In this document: in pieces, positions 9,765 to 20,665 of the stretch
How the letters are laid out: each line of letters starts with the position of its first letter
How positions within the stretch are numbered: the first letter of the stretch is position 1
Assembly (NCBI GenBank): GCA_963971405.1
Contig: OZ020486.1
Span: 26,931,419 to 26,995,418 of the forward strand
Origin: Psococerastis gibbosa
Lineage: Eukaryota; Arthropoda; Insecta; Psocodea; Psocidae
DNA: 64,000 nucleotides
Direction of reading: 5' to 3'
Notes under the pieces: generated by a model
What the model saw: only the letters and a program-made list of their open reading frames with translations
Told to the model about the DNA's origin: nothing
Databases searched by the model: none
Translations under genes and position numbers: made by a program

Positions 9765-12670
9765 GGGTAAGTCTAGGAGAGTTGGACCACTTTTTTTTAT
9801 TGACGTTTTTTAGGCACTTATTACAACTTTTTTAATCTCAATATCAACTAAATGTATGCTTTGCCTTATGGCCTTTTGCTCTGTTGAGCAAGGAAGCAAT
9901 GCACCAGTTATTAAGAAATCTGCACCATTTTTTCCAAAAGTCATGGTGGTCCATCTCTCCTATAGGTATCGAGGAGAGATGGACTATGAAGAAAAATGGT
10001 AAGAGGAGAGATGGACTACAACAAAATTACCAACAACCCAAGAAATTTATATTTAAATGTGAAGAAAAAAGTACTTTTCATTTAAGTACAACAACATTAC
10101 CAAAAAACCAAGTAATTTCTATTTTAGTTTGAACGTAAAAGCACTTTGAAACTCAAGTTCCTTTACAAAAAAAAGGTTTCTAGTTGTACTGGTTTTCGTC
10201 GGTTCATTTATATGAGACACAACATCTTTCCACCGGTACCAGAACCTGTCAGGATTTTCCGGCCACTTCCATAGGCGTCCGCTTGGCGCCATGCATTTCA
10301 CGTGTGCCTCCGTTTCTTTAATGGATAATATCTCGCCCGGGAAATATTTGCCTTCATATAGCACCGCAACGAATTCGCCCACAACTCGTTCCACCGGCTG
10401 CCACTTCCTTTCCTCGGCTCCGTCGTCATCGTCCTCGTTGCTGTCACTGTCACGACCCAATGGCACTTCAATTTGCGAATCAGATGAATCTGATGAATCT
10501 CTCGCAGAAGATGGGACAGAAAATACCAATGCTCTTTTGGTCGATTTGGATATTGAACTTCTCTTGGCCTTCTTAGCCGGCTGCTGCTTGAGCTTCTCCG
10601 ACTGCTTCCTGATGTTCTCTGCCGAATTGAATATTTCAGCAACTCGTTTAGCTCGAAACCGAGCTTTGGATGTGGATGGCTTGTTTAAATCCGGAACAGG
10701 TGAAATATCATCCAGCATTTTTCCTGGTGTGGTTTTAGGGGTTTGAACGCTAGTACCGGATGCAAAAATTGCATTCGAGGTGTGTACCGGCGAGCCAGGA
10801 TTTTCTGGAGGACCTGCAGGTTGAGTGTTCATTACCTTGTCTGCCTGTGCAACTGCAGGAACGATGTTTTGTTGTAGAGCAGGCGTCTCTTCCAACTCTG
10901 CAACAGATGGATTGCAGTCTTGTGTTTGAACAAGCATTTGTTCCATTGTGTTTGCATCTTCGGCTAGATAAGCTTCGGCCGGTATGGCCAAGGGGTTAAA
11001 AGGAATGACGCCTGTAGCTTTAAATCCATTGATTCCAGTTTGAACGGTGCATGCTTTTTCCCATGATAGACCTAGTAACTTTCCGAAAACCAACCTATTC
11101 AGTTTCCTCGTTGGATTTGTGCGCATGAAAGTATTGCAAAAGTTATACCAGTATGACTTGAGGCTCTTGAAAAACGCCCTGTCTAAAGGTTGCAGGTAGT
11201 GTGTCGTGTGAGGAGGAAATCCCAGTAGAATTATCTCGTTTTCTTCAGCGAACTTTAACATTTCCACCTCATTGGTGTGTGATGCATGGCCATCCAATAA
11301 AAGCAGAACTTTCCCTGGCGGTTTCCTTGGCAAAAAGTGTTCATTCAGCCATGTTAGGAACAATACAGAGGTAACGTAAGCTGATTTTTCATTCATCACA
11401 ACCATTGTTCCTGGTGGCATCCCATCTTGCCATTCCTCTTTTTTGTTCTTCCCCTTAAAAATGCAAAATGGAGGCAGGAACACTCCTTCTCCATTTACGC
11501 AAGCAATGCATGTTACAGTTTCTCCTTTTTCGCCTGAACTGATGGCCGCTACGCTTTTCGATCCTTTAGCTGCCAGGACCTTTCCAGGCTTGTTGTTCAG
11601 CTGGAGACCTGTTTCGTCCATGTTGAAAACATGTCCTGGCTTGTTAAATAACTGATTCTGTTCAAGAGTGTCTTGGAGAAGATTGAAATAACTATTGACG
11701 TCTTTTTTGTTCATTCCCTTGGCCCTCGCAATGGAAACTCCTTCTGCTTTCCTCACGCTGATGTCGGGGTTGCGCCGCAAGAAACTTTTAAGCCAGACGT
11801 AGCCAGCTAAACCTTCCTTTTCGTTAAATTTGGTTCTGATGCCCATTTTTTTGGCCAAATTAAAGGCCATCTCCCTGACAGACTTTGAATCTGGGGCAAA
11901 CCCATGTCTCTGAAGCTTCTTTATATGAGAAGCTAGTTTTCGCTCCGCTTCAATGCCAAGTTCGGAGTCAGGCCCAAGACTCCCCTTGTTTGTGTTGTTA
12001 TTTTTTAGTCTATTTTTTAGTGTTGTGGATGGAATCCCGTAGGTTTTGGCAGCTTCGTTTACTCCAAGCACTTTGGTTTTTACAGCATCTATAGCATTCA
12101 TTAACTGCTCTTGGGTCCACAAACCCCTCCTCGATTCGCTAGGAAGTTTTGACAAGTAAACGTTCGGCATCACCTTTAACAAAAACAACTTACTAAAATA
12201 CTTATTACAAACTAATAAAACGTTAAAAATAGTAGCGATCCATCTTTCCTCGCTATTTTGTTTTGGTCCGTCTCTCCTCCAAGTGCCATGGTCCATCTCT
12301 CCTTTTCACGTAGGAGAGATGGACCGCCTCATTCTTCCACCATGTTGTTAAAAAATACAGTGAAATGGAGTTTGCGATAATAATCCATTAATATATGATT
12401 AATCCTCAAGCAAATTGGCAAAGAAACATAAAAAAATAAAAAAGTTACATTAAAATTAAAACATGCAAAAAAAATTTTGAGCCTTACCAGAATTTTAAAT
12501 TCACAATAACAAATTTACAAAACTATTTTTTGTCAAAGTAATCACATCGGACTGTCCATTTTGTCAACAACTGACGCCAGCAGACGACAAATATCATTTA
12601 GTTCCTTCAGGCTCCACTGGAGGGCATGTGGTCCATCTATCCTCCTGGTCCAACTCTCCTAGACTCACCC
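9765..12670. mobile_element. Complete pogo/Tigger-type DNA transposon
   Basis: The element is bounded by TA dinucleotides (9763-9764 and 12671-12672). It has near-identical terminal inverted repeats of about 25 bp: left GGGTAAGTCTAGGAGAGTTG, right the inverse of GGGTGAGTCTAGGAGAGTTG, each continuing GACCA. It is 2,906 bp long and holds one transposase gene on the minus strand. Several copies of TGGTCCATCTCTCCT in both orientations lie inside each end: about 9947-9963, 9973-9986, 10003-10017, 12235-12252, 12267-12282, 12287-12302, 12311-12324 and 12629-12643. They probably serve as transposase binding sites. The closely matching ends and unbroken ORF suggest a recent insertion. Confidence 0.92.
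10119..12170 (-). CDS. Tigger/pogo-type (CENP-B-like) DDE transposase
   Basis: It would cut and paste the surrounding element. The open frame runs back to 12296 (725 residues). I prefer the Met at 12170 because the 42 residues upstream are encoded largely by subterminal repeat DNA and show no domain, while MPNVYLSKLP leads into the fold. Numbering below uses the 725-residue frame. Residues about 57-105 are a psq-type helix-turn-helix (LGVNEAAKTYGIPSTTLKNR). Residues about 115-190 are a CENP-B-like second DNA-binding domain. Residues about 220-400 are the DDE_1 superfamily core with candidate catalytic Asp227 (NMDETG), Asp335 (LLLLDGHASHT) and Asp372 (QPLDRAFF), 36 residues separating the last two. 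The C-terminal part has a basic KKAKR signal near 575, a Ser/Asp/Glu-rich acidic stretch (600-630) and a conserved Trp-rich tail (650-695). No stop or frameshift interrupts it, so it may be functional. The N-terminal start is the least certain point. Confidence 0.93.
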   Translation of the reverse strand: MPNVYLSKLPSESRRGLWTQEQLMNAIDAVKTKVLGVNEAAKTYGIPSTTLKNRLKNNNTNKGSLGPDSELGIEAERKLASHIKKLQRHGFAPDSKSVREMAFNLAKKMGIRTKFNEKEGLAGYVWLKSFLRRNPDISVRKAEGVSIARAKGMNKKDVNSYFNLLQDTLEQNQLFNKPGHVFNMDETGLQLNNKPGKVLAAKGSKSVAAISSGEKGETVTCIACVNGEGVFLPPFCIFKGKNKKEEWQDGMPPGTMVVMNEKSAYVTSVLFLTWLNEHFLPRKPPGKVLLLLDGHASHTNEVEMLKFAEENEIILLGFPPHTTHYLQPLDRAFFKSLKSYWYNFCNTFMRTNPTRKLNRLVFGKLLGLSWEKACTVQTGINGFKATGVIPFNPLAIPAEAYLAEDANTMEQMLVQTQDCNPSVAELEETPALQQNIVPAVAQADKVMNTQPAGPPENPGSPVHTSNAIFASGTSVQTPKTTPGKMLDDISPVPDLNKPSTSKARFRAKRVAEIFNSAENIRKQSEKLKQQPAKKAKRSSISKSTKRALVFSVPSSARDSSDSSDSQIEVPLGRDSDSNEDDDDGAEERKWQPVERVVGEFVAVLYEGKYFPGEILSIKETEAHVKCMAPSGRLWKWPENPDRFWYRWKDVVSHINEPTKTSTTRNLFFVKELEFQSAFTFKLK

Positions 12671-12672
12671 TA

Positions 12673-13214
12673 TTTGTTATCAATTTGCATTGTGGCTATA
12701 GGTATGTACTTGTGTGTGGAGAATAAAACTAAAATCGCCTAATAAAACTTGAAAAGTACCGAAAGCTGGATATTGAATGTCTATTGAATCGGAAGCTATA
12801 GAAACCGATAAGAAATGTCAAGTAAAAGAATTGGCATGAACATTGGAAATATGCCTTTGTAAGATGGGAAAGACTTCTTACGAATAACCACTGAAAATTT
12901 CCTTCGTTCAAGATAAAGACATTCTTTATTCGGACAACATTTTTACGTATTTTTCTTCTCTCAGACTTACATAGTGGATTTCAGTGTACGAGTATAGGTC
13001 CATTACTTTCTGTGAAATTAAATAAACATTTAGATAATGTTTAAATACAATTAAATTCACCAAATGTTCAGATATCTTTCCAATATTGAATATATGAAAT
13101 TTCCTCTACCTCATATACTGTATGACATGGTAGTTTTTACACTCAGATTTGAGCAGAGCGGAGGGCCTGCAGGCATTAGAAAATATGTTAAAATAATAGT
13201 TAATGCTGTATTAA
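12673..13214. other. Gene-free spacer
   Basis: No gene or repeat identified. Small open frames at 12729-12911 and 13064-13249 lack any recognisable domain. Confidence 0.4.
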
Positions 13215-13732
13215 AAAAAACCGAGTGTGTGCACGCACGGCAGAAGTGAAAACTTCATTCAGTTCATTGGGAATCCCAATCAATTTATATGCATATATAG
13301 TAAATAACACAATATTATGTATTATGCACAGTATTATTAGGGATCGTGTTCGTATTTTAATGAGAAATAAGTCAGAAATTAAAGTTAATATTTATTAAAT
13401 TCTATATAAATCAAATTATTTTTTAGTATATTCAATTCTTACGTCTTAATTGTCTTTATTAAATTAAAACCTGTAGTTATAATTCATAAGTAATGATAAT
13501 TATTTTAACAATTATTTTTATTTTCACAGTTATAATAATATGAGATATGAAGGACTACTGTCTTTTTTTCAGATTGGAAAATCGACGATGACATCCCTAA
13601 CAATACATTAATACCTACGACATAATACATAATATTATTTACAATATAGGCTACATATAAATTGATTGGGATTGCCAATGAAGTTTTCACTTCAGCCGTG
13701 CGGTCTTAATAAGCAGACACTCGGTTTTTACA
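13215..13732. mobile_element. MITE-like element with long inverted ends
   Basis: The left end (AAAAACCGAGTGTGTGC, then GCACGGCAGAAGTGAAAAC) reappears inverted at the right end (GTTTTCACTTCAGCCGTGC, then GACACTCGGTTTTT). Similarity continues inward over more than 100 bp, including GGGAATCCCAATCAATTTAT on the left and ATAAATTGATTGGGATT on the right. The middle is AT-rich and non-coding. No clear target duplication. A 15-base piece of the arm (AGAAGTTTTCACTTC) also occurs at 14394-14408. Confidence 0.75.
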
Positions 13733-15097
13733 AGTTTTGTGTTCCACTCGTGTTTAAAGGATGAAGGGGTAAATTTGAAACTATGTATTTATACTCGTTT
13801 GAAACCTTAATGTTGATACTGCTTCTAATGAGATATTAAAAATTTATTTCGGTTAAAAATTGCAGACTGTGGAATTTTTTACTCGATGCATATAAATTGA
13901 AAACCCTTTGAACCTGTTTTCCGCCAAAACACGGATGGCTTATACACTCACCTGAGCCTGAACGAAGAAACAGATAATAAAACTGAATATGTGTCTGGAA
14001 AGAGTAAGAAAGGTGGAAAAGAACTAAAGTAGTTTGAAGTTTTCAAATTGATATTAACACTCCCGAAAACGCGCCCAAAAAAGACTTATTTTCTATGAAA
14101 ATCGGCAAATTTGGGCGCACTTCCTCACGTTTCCACCCCCCTAATTCGAAGCCCTTGCCCTATCACATCAAGTATAGCATGGCCTGAAAGAGGAAAAATG
14201 GACGAAGACATGGGTATAATTTAAATTGAGATAGGCTCTCTACATCTGCCCAAGAAGTTGTTTTAAACCCGCCCATACAATTTAAATGGGGTGTTCAGTT
14301 CACTCCATCAAAAAGTACCGAGCGTGACTGCACCCTGTGGCGCGTCACGATCAACTTACTAACCTTCTAAAATCTGTGTGTGGTGTGCCTAGAGAAGTTT
14401 TCACTTCAAAAAAACCTTTCATATTGACTTTATAATGTATGAGGTACATTTGACGTTCAATGTCATGAGAGTGACAGACCGCAAAGAAAAAGTACGATAG
14501 CTTTCTCATATAATTATCATTGTGTTATTATGCTGTTCCATATCAACACAGGTACCTAATTACGAATAGTTCAGCATTTCAAAAACTGCGCATTTAAAAA
14601 AAAAAGTTTGTTGTAAGCCATGATAGCACCATTCTGCCTCATGCGGAAATAACGGGAAGGGAACTTTTAAATAAAATTTTAAAATAAAAACAAACGGGAG
14701 TAACGTCGTCTTTTCAAAGGCCTTCAGGTTAATAAAAAGGGGAAGAGAAACGAGGTAAATCTGTGCTGAAATTAGTTTTATATGATTCCGGGTATGCAAT
14801 GACAGCACAAGTCAAAATCATGTTGCTCAATTCCACGCTGCTTCCGGGAACGAGACATGCAGTGCTCACGTAAAACAAGTGGTCCCGGGCGTCTTCTTTT
14901 TCTTAAATGCTTACAAAATATCTCGGAATAAATTTTACGAAAAGATTAATTTAATTTTTATACTTGTCTTCTCGCTTTTGCTTTTTCTCACTGAAATTCA
15001 GTAGAAATTCCCAGAAATTCTATAGCCTCGGTACCGATGTTGTTTTAGTTTTACAAGCTACAAGCTGATTTGTGGTATAAGAATAAGAATCAGAATA

Positions 15098-15133
<36 letters not shown>

Positions 15134-16500
15134 GGCGTGGGATCCTTGCGGATACCTGTGTCGTAACTGTCGTTAGGTGGGGGTTTCTGATAGGTGTTGA
15201 TGATTATATTATATTGATCAATGAGAGTACAATCGGTAAGAATTAAATCTAACAAATAAACATAAACAACGAGAAACACCTAAAAATCAGCTCACATTCT
15301 AGCTTAAAATAATTTTTCATTATTATTATTATTGTTGAACACACCTACACATACCTACGGCATTTTGTATTTATTAATCCAGGTAATACAACCTGGCTGG
15401 TCAGCAAAGTCCCATTCGGTGGGACTTAACCTAAATTAAGTCGTAGTGACCCGGGATAGTAGGTCAACGAGTTCCCGAATACTTAACCAAAAATAATTGA
15501 CTTCTGCCAATTCAATAATAATAACAAGATAAGTGTCACTTAAATTTTAAGTATCATCGTCGGATTGGGCCTACGTGTGCATAGGTTTAACTCAACAATG
15601 CCTCTCAACGTTTTTGTTTTCATTACACTGTACTGTGTTTGAAATGAAATGACAACGACTTTATTGACAATACTAAAGACGAACAATGAGACTATAAAGT
15701 CCTAAAACTATTGTATTATTAATACATAAAATTATTATGAGAAAAAAACGGGAGAGAAAGAGAAGAGGATAAAGTACATGCAGGAGGGGGATCAATTGTC
15801 ATCACCATTACCAATGTTTAAAAAAAATATTTTGTACAGACATAGACAGTTCAGTTGTTATCGAGAAATGGTTCTTGATTTGAATCAATCAATCAATCAA
15901 TGATGTTTTAAATGCAATACAGCACAGCCAGTAATAATTCCAACTACGGTATCCTTTTACCACACTATGTACGGTTGACGGACTTGAACTGGCTGTTCTA
16001 AAAGGCCCCCACTACCCCCCCCCCTCTCCCCTTGAAACTTTCACGGATGTTACTATTCCTGTTAGAACCTAAGTTCTGAACCATAAACAATCAAACGATG
16101 CAACAAAACAAAAAAAATTGTGCGTAAGTATCAAGAAATAAAGCTGATAGTGAGGAAAAATATATGGAAGCATTTCCTTTTGAATTTTGATATCATATCA
16201 GGCAAGACGTGTGTTTTCTGAATTGAATATTAATGTCAACAGTAGTTCACATTGACCTCTGTGTATTTTGGCAAGTTCCTTAATTGTAAACAGATAACTC
16301 ATATTTAGAATTTTATAGCAGTGCACAGGATGTTCTGGGTTTAGATAATGTTGATGTGACAGTTGACTTATTCTGGCAAAGGATCGCATAATGTTAATAA
16401 CTCTTTTAGATAATATGAACCGGTATTATACAGTGTGTATGCCAGCTCATGCCATTTTGGGGCTTAACGACCGGACTTAAATGAAGGCTTATCGTTGGCA
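13733..16500. other. Gene-free stretch with homopolymers and a SINE tail fragment
   Basis: No gene supported. About 14853-14895 (ACGTAAAACAAGTGGTCCCG) matches the SINE tail seen at 5900 and 43830. A T run of about 30 bases lies at 15100-15129; on the minus strand it makes a spurious poly-lysine frame. A small AATC microsatellite lies at 15884-15902, and C runs near 16013-16024. Confidence 0.45.
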
Positions 16501-17039
16501 TTGGCCACCCATGGATCACCCCAAAACAGGTTGCAAGACCGTAGCCGCAGGGCCACAGGGGGGGGGGGTGGTCCAGGGGGTCCGGACCCCTCCCGAAATA
16601 TTTGCAGCGTACACTATATAGAAACTAGTTTTAAATATATTGAGGCTACCTTATCTCAGGTGACGTCAGATGGACCCCTCCCGAAAAAAAATTCTGGCCA
16701 CGACGTTGACAGGTTGGCTTTTATTTTTATTCAATTTAATATTGAAGTTACAAAACATGGTCTCGTGAATTGATAAAGGACTATTTCATACATCATATTT
16801 CATTTTCATTTTTGGTGTTATAATGTATTGTTCCATGAACTTGATAATTCAGTAAATTTCTGCCGCGATACAGTTCCACGGAAAAATCCCTGCACCAACA
16901 ATAAAAAAACCTCTTAGCACTATTGTATGCATAAATAATAGTCCTCTATTCACGAGACAAAATACACATGTATAATTTACACATTAAATTAAAAACAAAA
17001 TACAACCAACCTGCTTTGGGGTGACCCAGGGGTGGCCAA
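16501..17039. mobile_element. Inverted-repeat element with TTGGCCACCC ends
   Basis: TTGGCCACCCATGGATCACC with CCAAAACAGGTTG at the left is mirrored at the right by CAACCTGCTTTGGGGTGACC with CAGGGGTGGCCAA. No target duplication was found, so exact ends are open. A smaller element of the G/C-run type appears nested near the left end (about 16531-16708, GACCGTAGCCGCAGG to CTGGCCACGAC). The 92-codon frame at 16495-16773 crosses both and is not a gene. Confidence 0.6.
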
Positions 17040-19407
17040 AGTCAAGAGCCAACTTACTCTTGCAAAATAGCTGTCATTATTAGGATGCGTTTGAAGTGCG
17101 AAGGATAAGGGGCACGGTAGGATTGATAGGCTAACTGTTTATTTTAAAATTGCTGTTTTTTTTTTTTTTTTTTTTTTTTTTTCCAGAAATAAAACTTTAA
17201 TTATAATAAAATACAATTTTAGAAAATACGTTACACATAATTAAAACACTATTTTGAAATTTTCATTTAAAACGCGTATTTGTGTTCCCATTTTTAATCC
17301 TGTACCTCATCAGTCTTTAACACTATAATAGAAGACACCATTGGCCCATATGCAGAAAATCTCAAGCAAGACTACTTGGAACTCAAAGAGACAGGGATGA
17401 TTGCATTGATTGGAGGAGAATTGAAGGAGATTTCTATAAACCAATCGATAAATTGCAACTGCAGAAGAAGAGCACCAATTGCTACCAACTCTTTGGTAAA
17501 AAAAAAAAGCGACAAGATTTGCTGCAAGCATTCTTAACCTTCATTGCTTATCGCAATTTAATAATTGAAAAGTGAAAAAGGCGTTAAATGGCATTTTAAA
17601 ACCCGCAGGTTTTATCATGGAAAAGGTATTATACCCAATTGTTTCACGCAACATTTTTGTGTAGCACCATCCACCTTTTTTTACTGGACAACTCAAATAT
17701 ATGGGCACATTCTTCTATGTAAAAATCTGATTTCTTTATGCGACATATTCCCTCCCTATAAATGTACAGCCTACCAATAGAATATGTCTTAAGTATCCTA
17801 CCTAACACTCCCTCAGCACTATGGAAACAGTTGGCCCTTTATTGATACATGTTGAGAGTAATAATATCTATTGTACTAATAAAAAAATAACTAGATAATA
17901 TTAGCAGGTACTGTACTGTATTTCATGAGGTCATCCCTTGAGAAGGGCAAGATGTGCTATTTTAGAAAAGAAATATTGCAATATTGTAAAGTGGTTTCAT
18001 GTTCTTAAATAAAACATCTCTAGACTTTGACCGTCTGGGACCGTGGAGGGTGACCTCTTCCTTCAATTTCCGGTGGGACTTTTGAATTTAGATTCCTGCG
18101 TCTATCCATTCAGACACAACCCGGGATTAAACTCTCCAAGATAATACATTCATAGGTACAACTGATGGGGTCACTTGAAAATGTTCTACAGGATATCGTA
18201 CAGCTAGGTGAGATCATGTTCTAACACTAAATGGTACGATTGGCCTAATTTATGGGAACATGTAAAAATACCTTAGACCCTATAATAGACACGGCATTCT
18301 AGATGAACTGCACGAAAAAGTTGGGGGAGCAACATTATGCTTATCTTTTGCCAGCAGATGACGTAACAGTCCAGATTTTTTATGTTGACATGGCAAAACA
18401 AATAAAGCATTATATGGTCTAAGGGCTATTTGAACCGCATGGTTCTGTAGTGTTTTAATTTCAAGTTTTCAGACTATTCCATGTTTTTCATTAATTATGG
18501 TTGCACTCAGCGATTTCAAAAACGAATCAACTTCCACAGGTTATCAATTCATTGCAAAAACTAGCAGTAAGCTTATAGTGTAAAATCTATTTGGACGGCT
18601 AGTTTTTATTGTTTTGATTTGATGTTTTCTCACTATTCTACGTTTGAAACATTGTTTTGGTAGTCTAGATAATTTTGGACCACATTGTTCTTTAATGGCA
18701 AGGAAAAAATGATCATATAAAAAGAAGCGTGTATTGGTTTGTATTAGCCCCATTCATTTTTCTTGCTTGCATCTCGGGGCGGGGTTTGAAAACCTACCCT
18801 AGTATTGGAAGCCTATATACATTATACGTTATATATTGATGATGGCTTCGTTTGTGCATAGATCAAATTCGAACAAATTTAATAAGCATTATAAATAAAT
18901 AAGCATAAGTTCCTGTTTATTCAACAACATAACAACACAAAACCGAAGTTTCGTCTTCCCGCCTACTTCGATTACTATGGACTAATTTTGAAAATTGTAA
19001 GAGTTAAGTTTTATTTCATTTCTTTTTTGCAAAATGTTTGAGTTTTGTGGATCCGGCACTGAGTTCATCACAGACTGCAGATTATAAAAACTATCATTTT
19101 GGTATGGTAAATAGACAAGCAATCATCGATAGGGATGGTAGGATTCTAAAAGAACGGAAGAGTGCTTGTGACCCATAATGGAAGTGAAAACGGCGCTCTT
19201 ATAAGGTTCTTCCATAGATGATCAATCGTCAACAAATTTCAACGCAAGACACTTATTGAGCGGGCGACGTCCACTATTCCTATAGAAGTAAACTGACTAC
19301 ACAGCAAGTAGTAGGCCAACTATAACGGTTCTGCTATGTAGGAACCTTGTGGGTATTTCTTTTTTCACTAAAAATTATTTGTATCTACAAAGATATTATT
19401 GACTTAC
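17040..19407. other. Gene-free stretch downstream of the receptor exon
   Basis: A T run lies at about 17157-17182. No coding exon is recognised. Because the sNPFR exon ends in a splice donor at 19407, at least part of this stretch should be a 3' UTR intron on the minus strand. The final 3' UTR exon and polyadenylation site could lie here or further down, and I could not place them. Confidence 0.4.
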
Positions 19408-19418
19408 CAGAGCCTACA

Positions 19419-20660
19419 TTAGACTTGCTGACCCAGCTCCGTTCCAATGACGACGGTCCCCGGAGATTCTACTCTTTCCGCAGGCGGTGATGAACGATTG
19501 CTATCGCCAGCTTTCAGTAACGCTGACTCATCAGTACCAACACTAACACGCTCTTCTTCAGTGTTATACTTAACTTTCACATTGTCCACAAGTTTTTCAC
19601 ACCGCTTGTCCCGTATGCTGCTGCTACGCCTTACCACTGACATGGAAGTTAGCAGCGAATCCGCGACAGTCTCATTGCCGTTACCCGCGCGCTCCAAGGG
19701 GCGAGAAGCGCGCCGGAATCCCGGCAATACCTGTTTGAACTCTTTTCGGAAGTTCTCATTGAGCCAAGAGTAGAGGAAGGGGTTGTAGCAAGTGCTACTC
19801 ATTGCAATGACATGGACGATGAAGAAACACAAATTGTAGTAGGGTCCGGTGGAGTCAGAGAAATCGTTAAGAACATTGACGCAGTTAAATGGTAGCCAGC
19901 ATAAGCCGAATATAAAGACCATTGCAATGAGCATCCGGTTGGTTCGTTGCTTCCGGGTTCTCTCCACTTCCTCCCGTCGAGGGTTAGACACCCCTGGTCT
20001 CGCTCTTGTGCGATCATTTAACTTGATGCTTATTATAATGTAACAAACAGCAATGATAGTGAAAGGTATTATAAATTGTAATGTAACCGTAACGCCTCCG
20101 TATACTTTACGGAAGGTACCATTGGGCCAAGATTCTTCACAAACAAAGTCTTCTAAAGAGTCAGAGTTGAGAGCCTCATGGGAGACGAAATATCCGTATG
20201 GAAGGATAGCGAGAATGCTAATGAACCACGTGAAACATATTATATAAAAGCATGTCTGAGTCTTCATTCTGCGTCGGAATGGGTATATTATAACGAAAAA
20301 TCTATCAATTGCTATGGATGTTAACGTCAGAGTAGATACGTAGACGCTGGTTCCTTGAGCGAAAGCTACGAGGTGGCATAGTGCCATGCCGAAAGACCAC
20401 TTACCCGTAAATGTATAGAGGGGAGTGAAAGGGATTGACAAAGTGCAAAGAAGAATATCGGAGAGTGCGAGATTGGTGATGAAGAAGTTGGTAACTGTTT
20501 GCATGTCCCTGTTCCTGCAGACGACATAGCAAGTGAGAAGGTTCCCGAACATCCCCAGGACAAAGATCACGGTGTAGATGACACAGAACGCAGACTGAAT
20601 CGCAGGGAAATGTATAAGGTCCACTGTTTCATTCGCAGCATCCGGCTTCAATGTTGTCAT
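19419..20660 (-). CDS. sNPFR: Short neuropeptide F receptor, class A (rhodopsin-like) GPCR
   Basis: A plasma-membrane receptor for short neuropeptide F, a feeding and metabolism peptide of arthropods, acting through G proteins. The 413 residues have seven hydrophobic segments at about 24-46, 57-80, 96-118, 138-158, 188-212, 242-264 and 276-298. Visible class A marks are GNLL (39-42), LALSD (64-68), the Cys95-Cys174 pair, DRF at 119-121 in place of DRY, CWLPFN (254-259) and NPFLY (293-297). The family-specific stretches MQTVTNFFITNLALSDILLC, CEESWPNGTFRKVYGGVT and YSWLNENFRKEFKQVLPGF resemble insect sNPF receptors. One N-glycosylation sequon is at Asn10. The N terminus is short. The frame stays open through the 12 bases up to the splice acceptor, so an upstream exon could add residues. 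The usual Cys after VLP in helix 8 is Gly314. Other NPY/NPF-type receptors are less likely. Large mobile-element tracts lie on both sides. Confidence 0.9.
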   Translation of the reverse strand: MTTLKPDAANETVDLIHFPAIQSAFCVIYTVIFVLGMFGNLLTCYVVCRNRDMQTVTNFFITNLALSDILLCTLSIPFTPLYTFTGKWSFGMALCHLVAFAQGTSVYVSTLTLTSIAIDRFFVIIYPFRRRMKTQTCFYIICFTWFISILAILPYGYFVSHEALNSDSLEDFVCEESWPNGTFRKVYGGVTVTLQFIIPFTIIAVCYIIISIKLNDRTRARPGVSNPRREEVERTRKQRTNRMLIAMVFIFGLCWLPFNCVNVLNDFSDSTGPYYNLCFFIVHVIAMSSTCYNPFLYSWLNENFRKEFKQVLPGFRRASRPLERAGNGNETVADSLLTSMSVVRRSSSIRDKRCEKLVDNVKVKYNTEEERVSVGTDESALLKAGDSNRSSPPAERVESPGTVVIGTELGQQV

Positions 20661-20665
20661 TGCAT
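20657..20665 (-). promoter_or_regulatory. Minimal upstream ORF overlapping the sNPFR start codon
   Basis: On the minus strand the bases before the receptor start read ATGCAATGA. This is Met-Gln-stop, and its TGA stop shares bases with the receptor ATG. If transcripts include this exon as drawn, ribosomes starting at the first ATG would stop on the receptor start codon, which could lower or tune receptor translation by re-initiation. The sequence is direct; the effect is inference. Confidence 0.45.

Noticed and set aside
10291-10999. Open frames opposite and overlapping the transposase (for example 151 and 79 codons)
   Set aside because: Shadow frames of the transposase gene; no independent domain.
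15058-15279. Small minus-strand protein with a poly-Lys stretch
   Set aside because: The Lys run is a T homopolymer on the plus strand; the rest has no domain.
16495-16773. 92-codon plus-strand frame with a Gly-rich stretch
   Set aside because: The Gly run comes from a G homopolymer inside a short mobile element.
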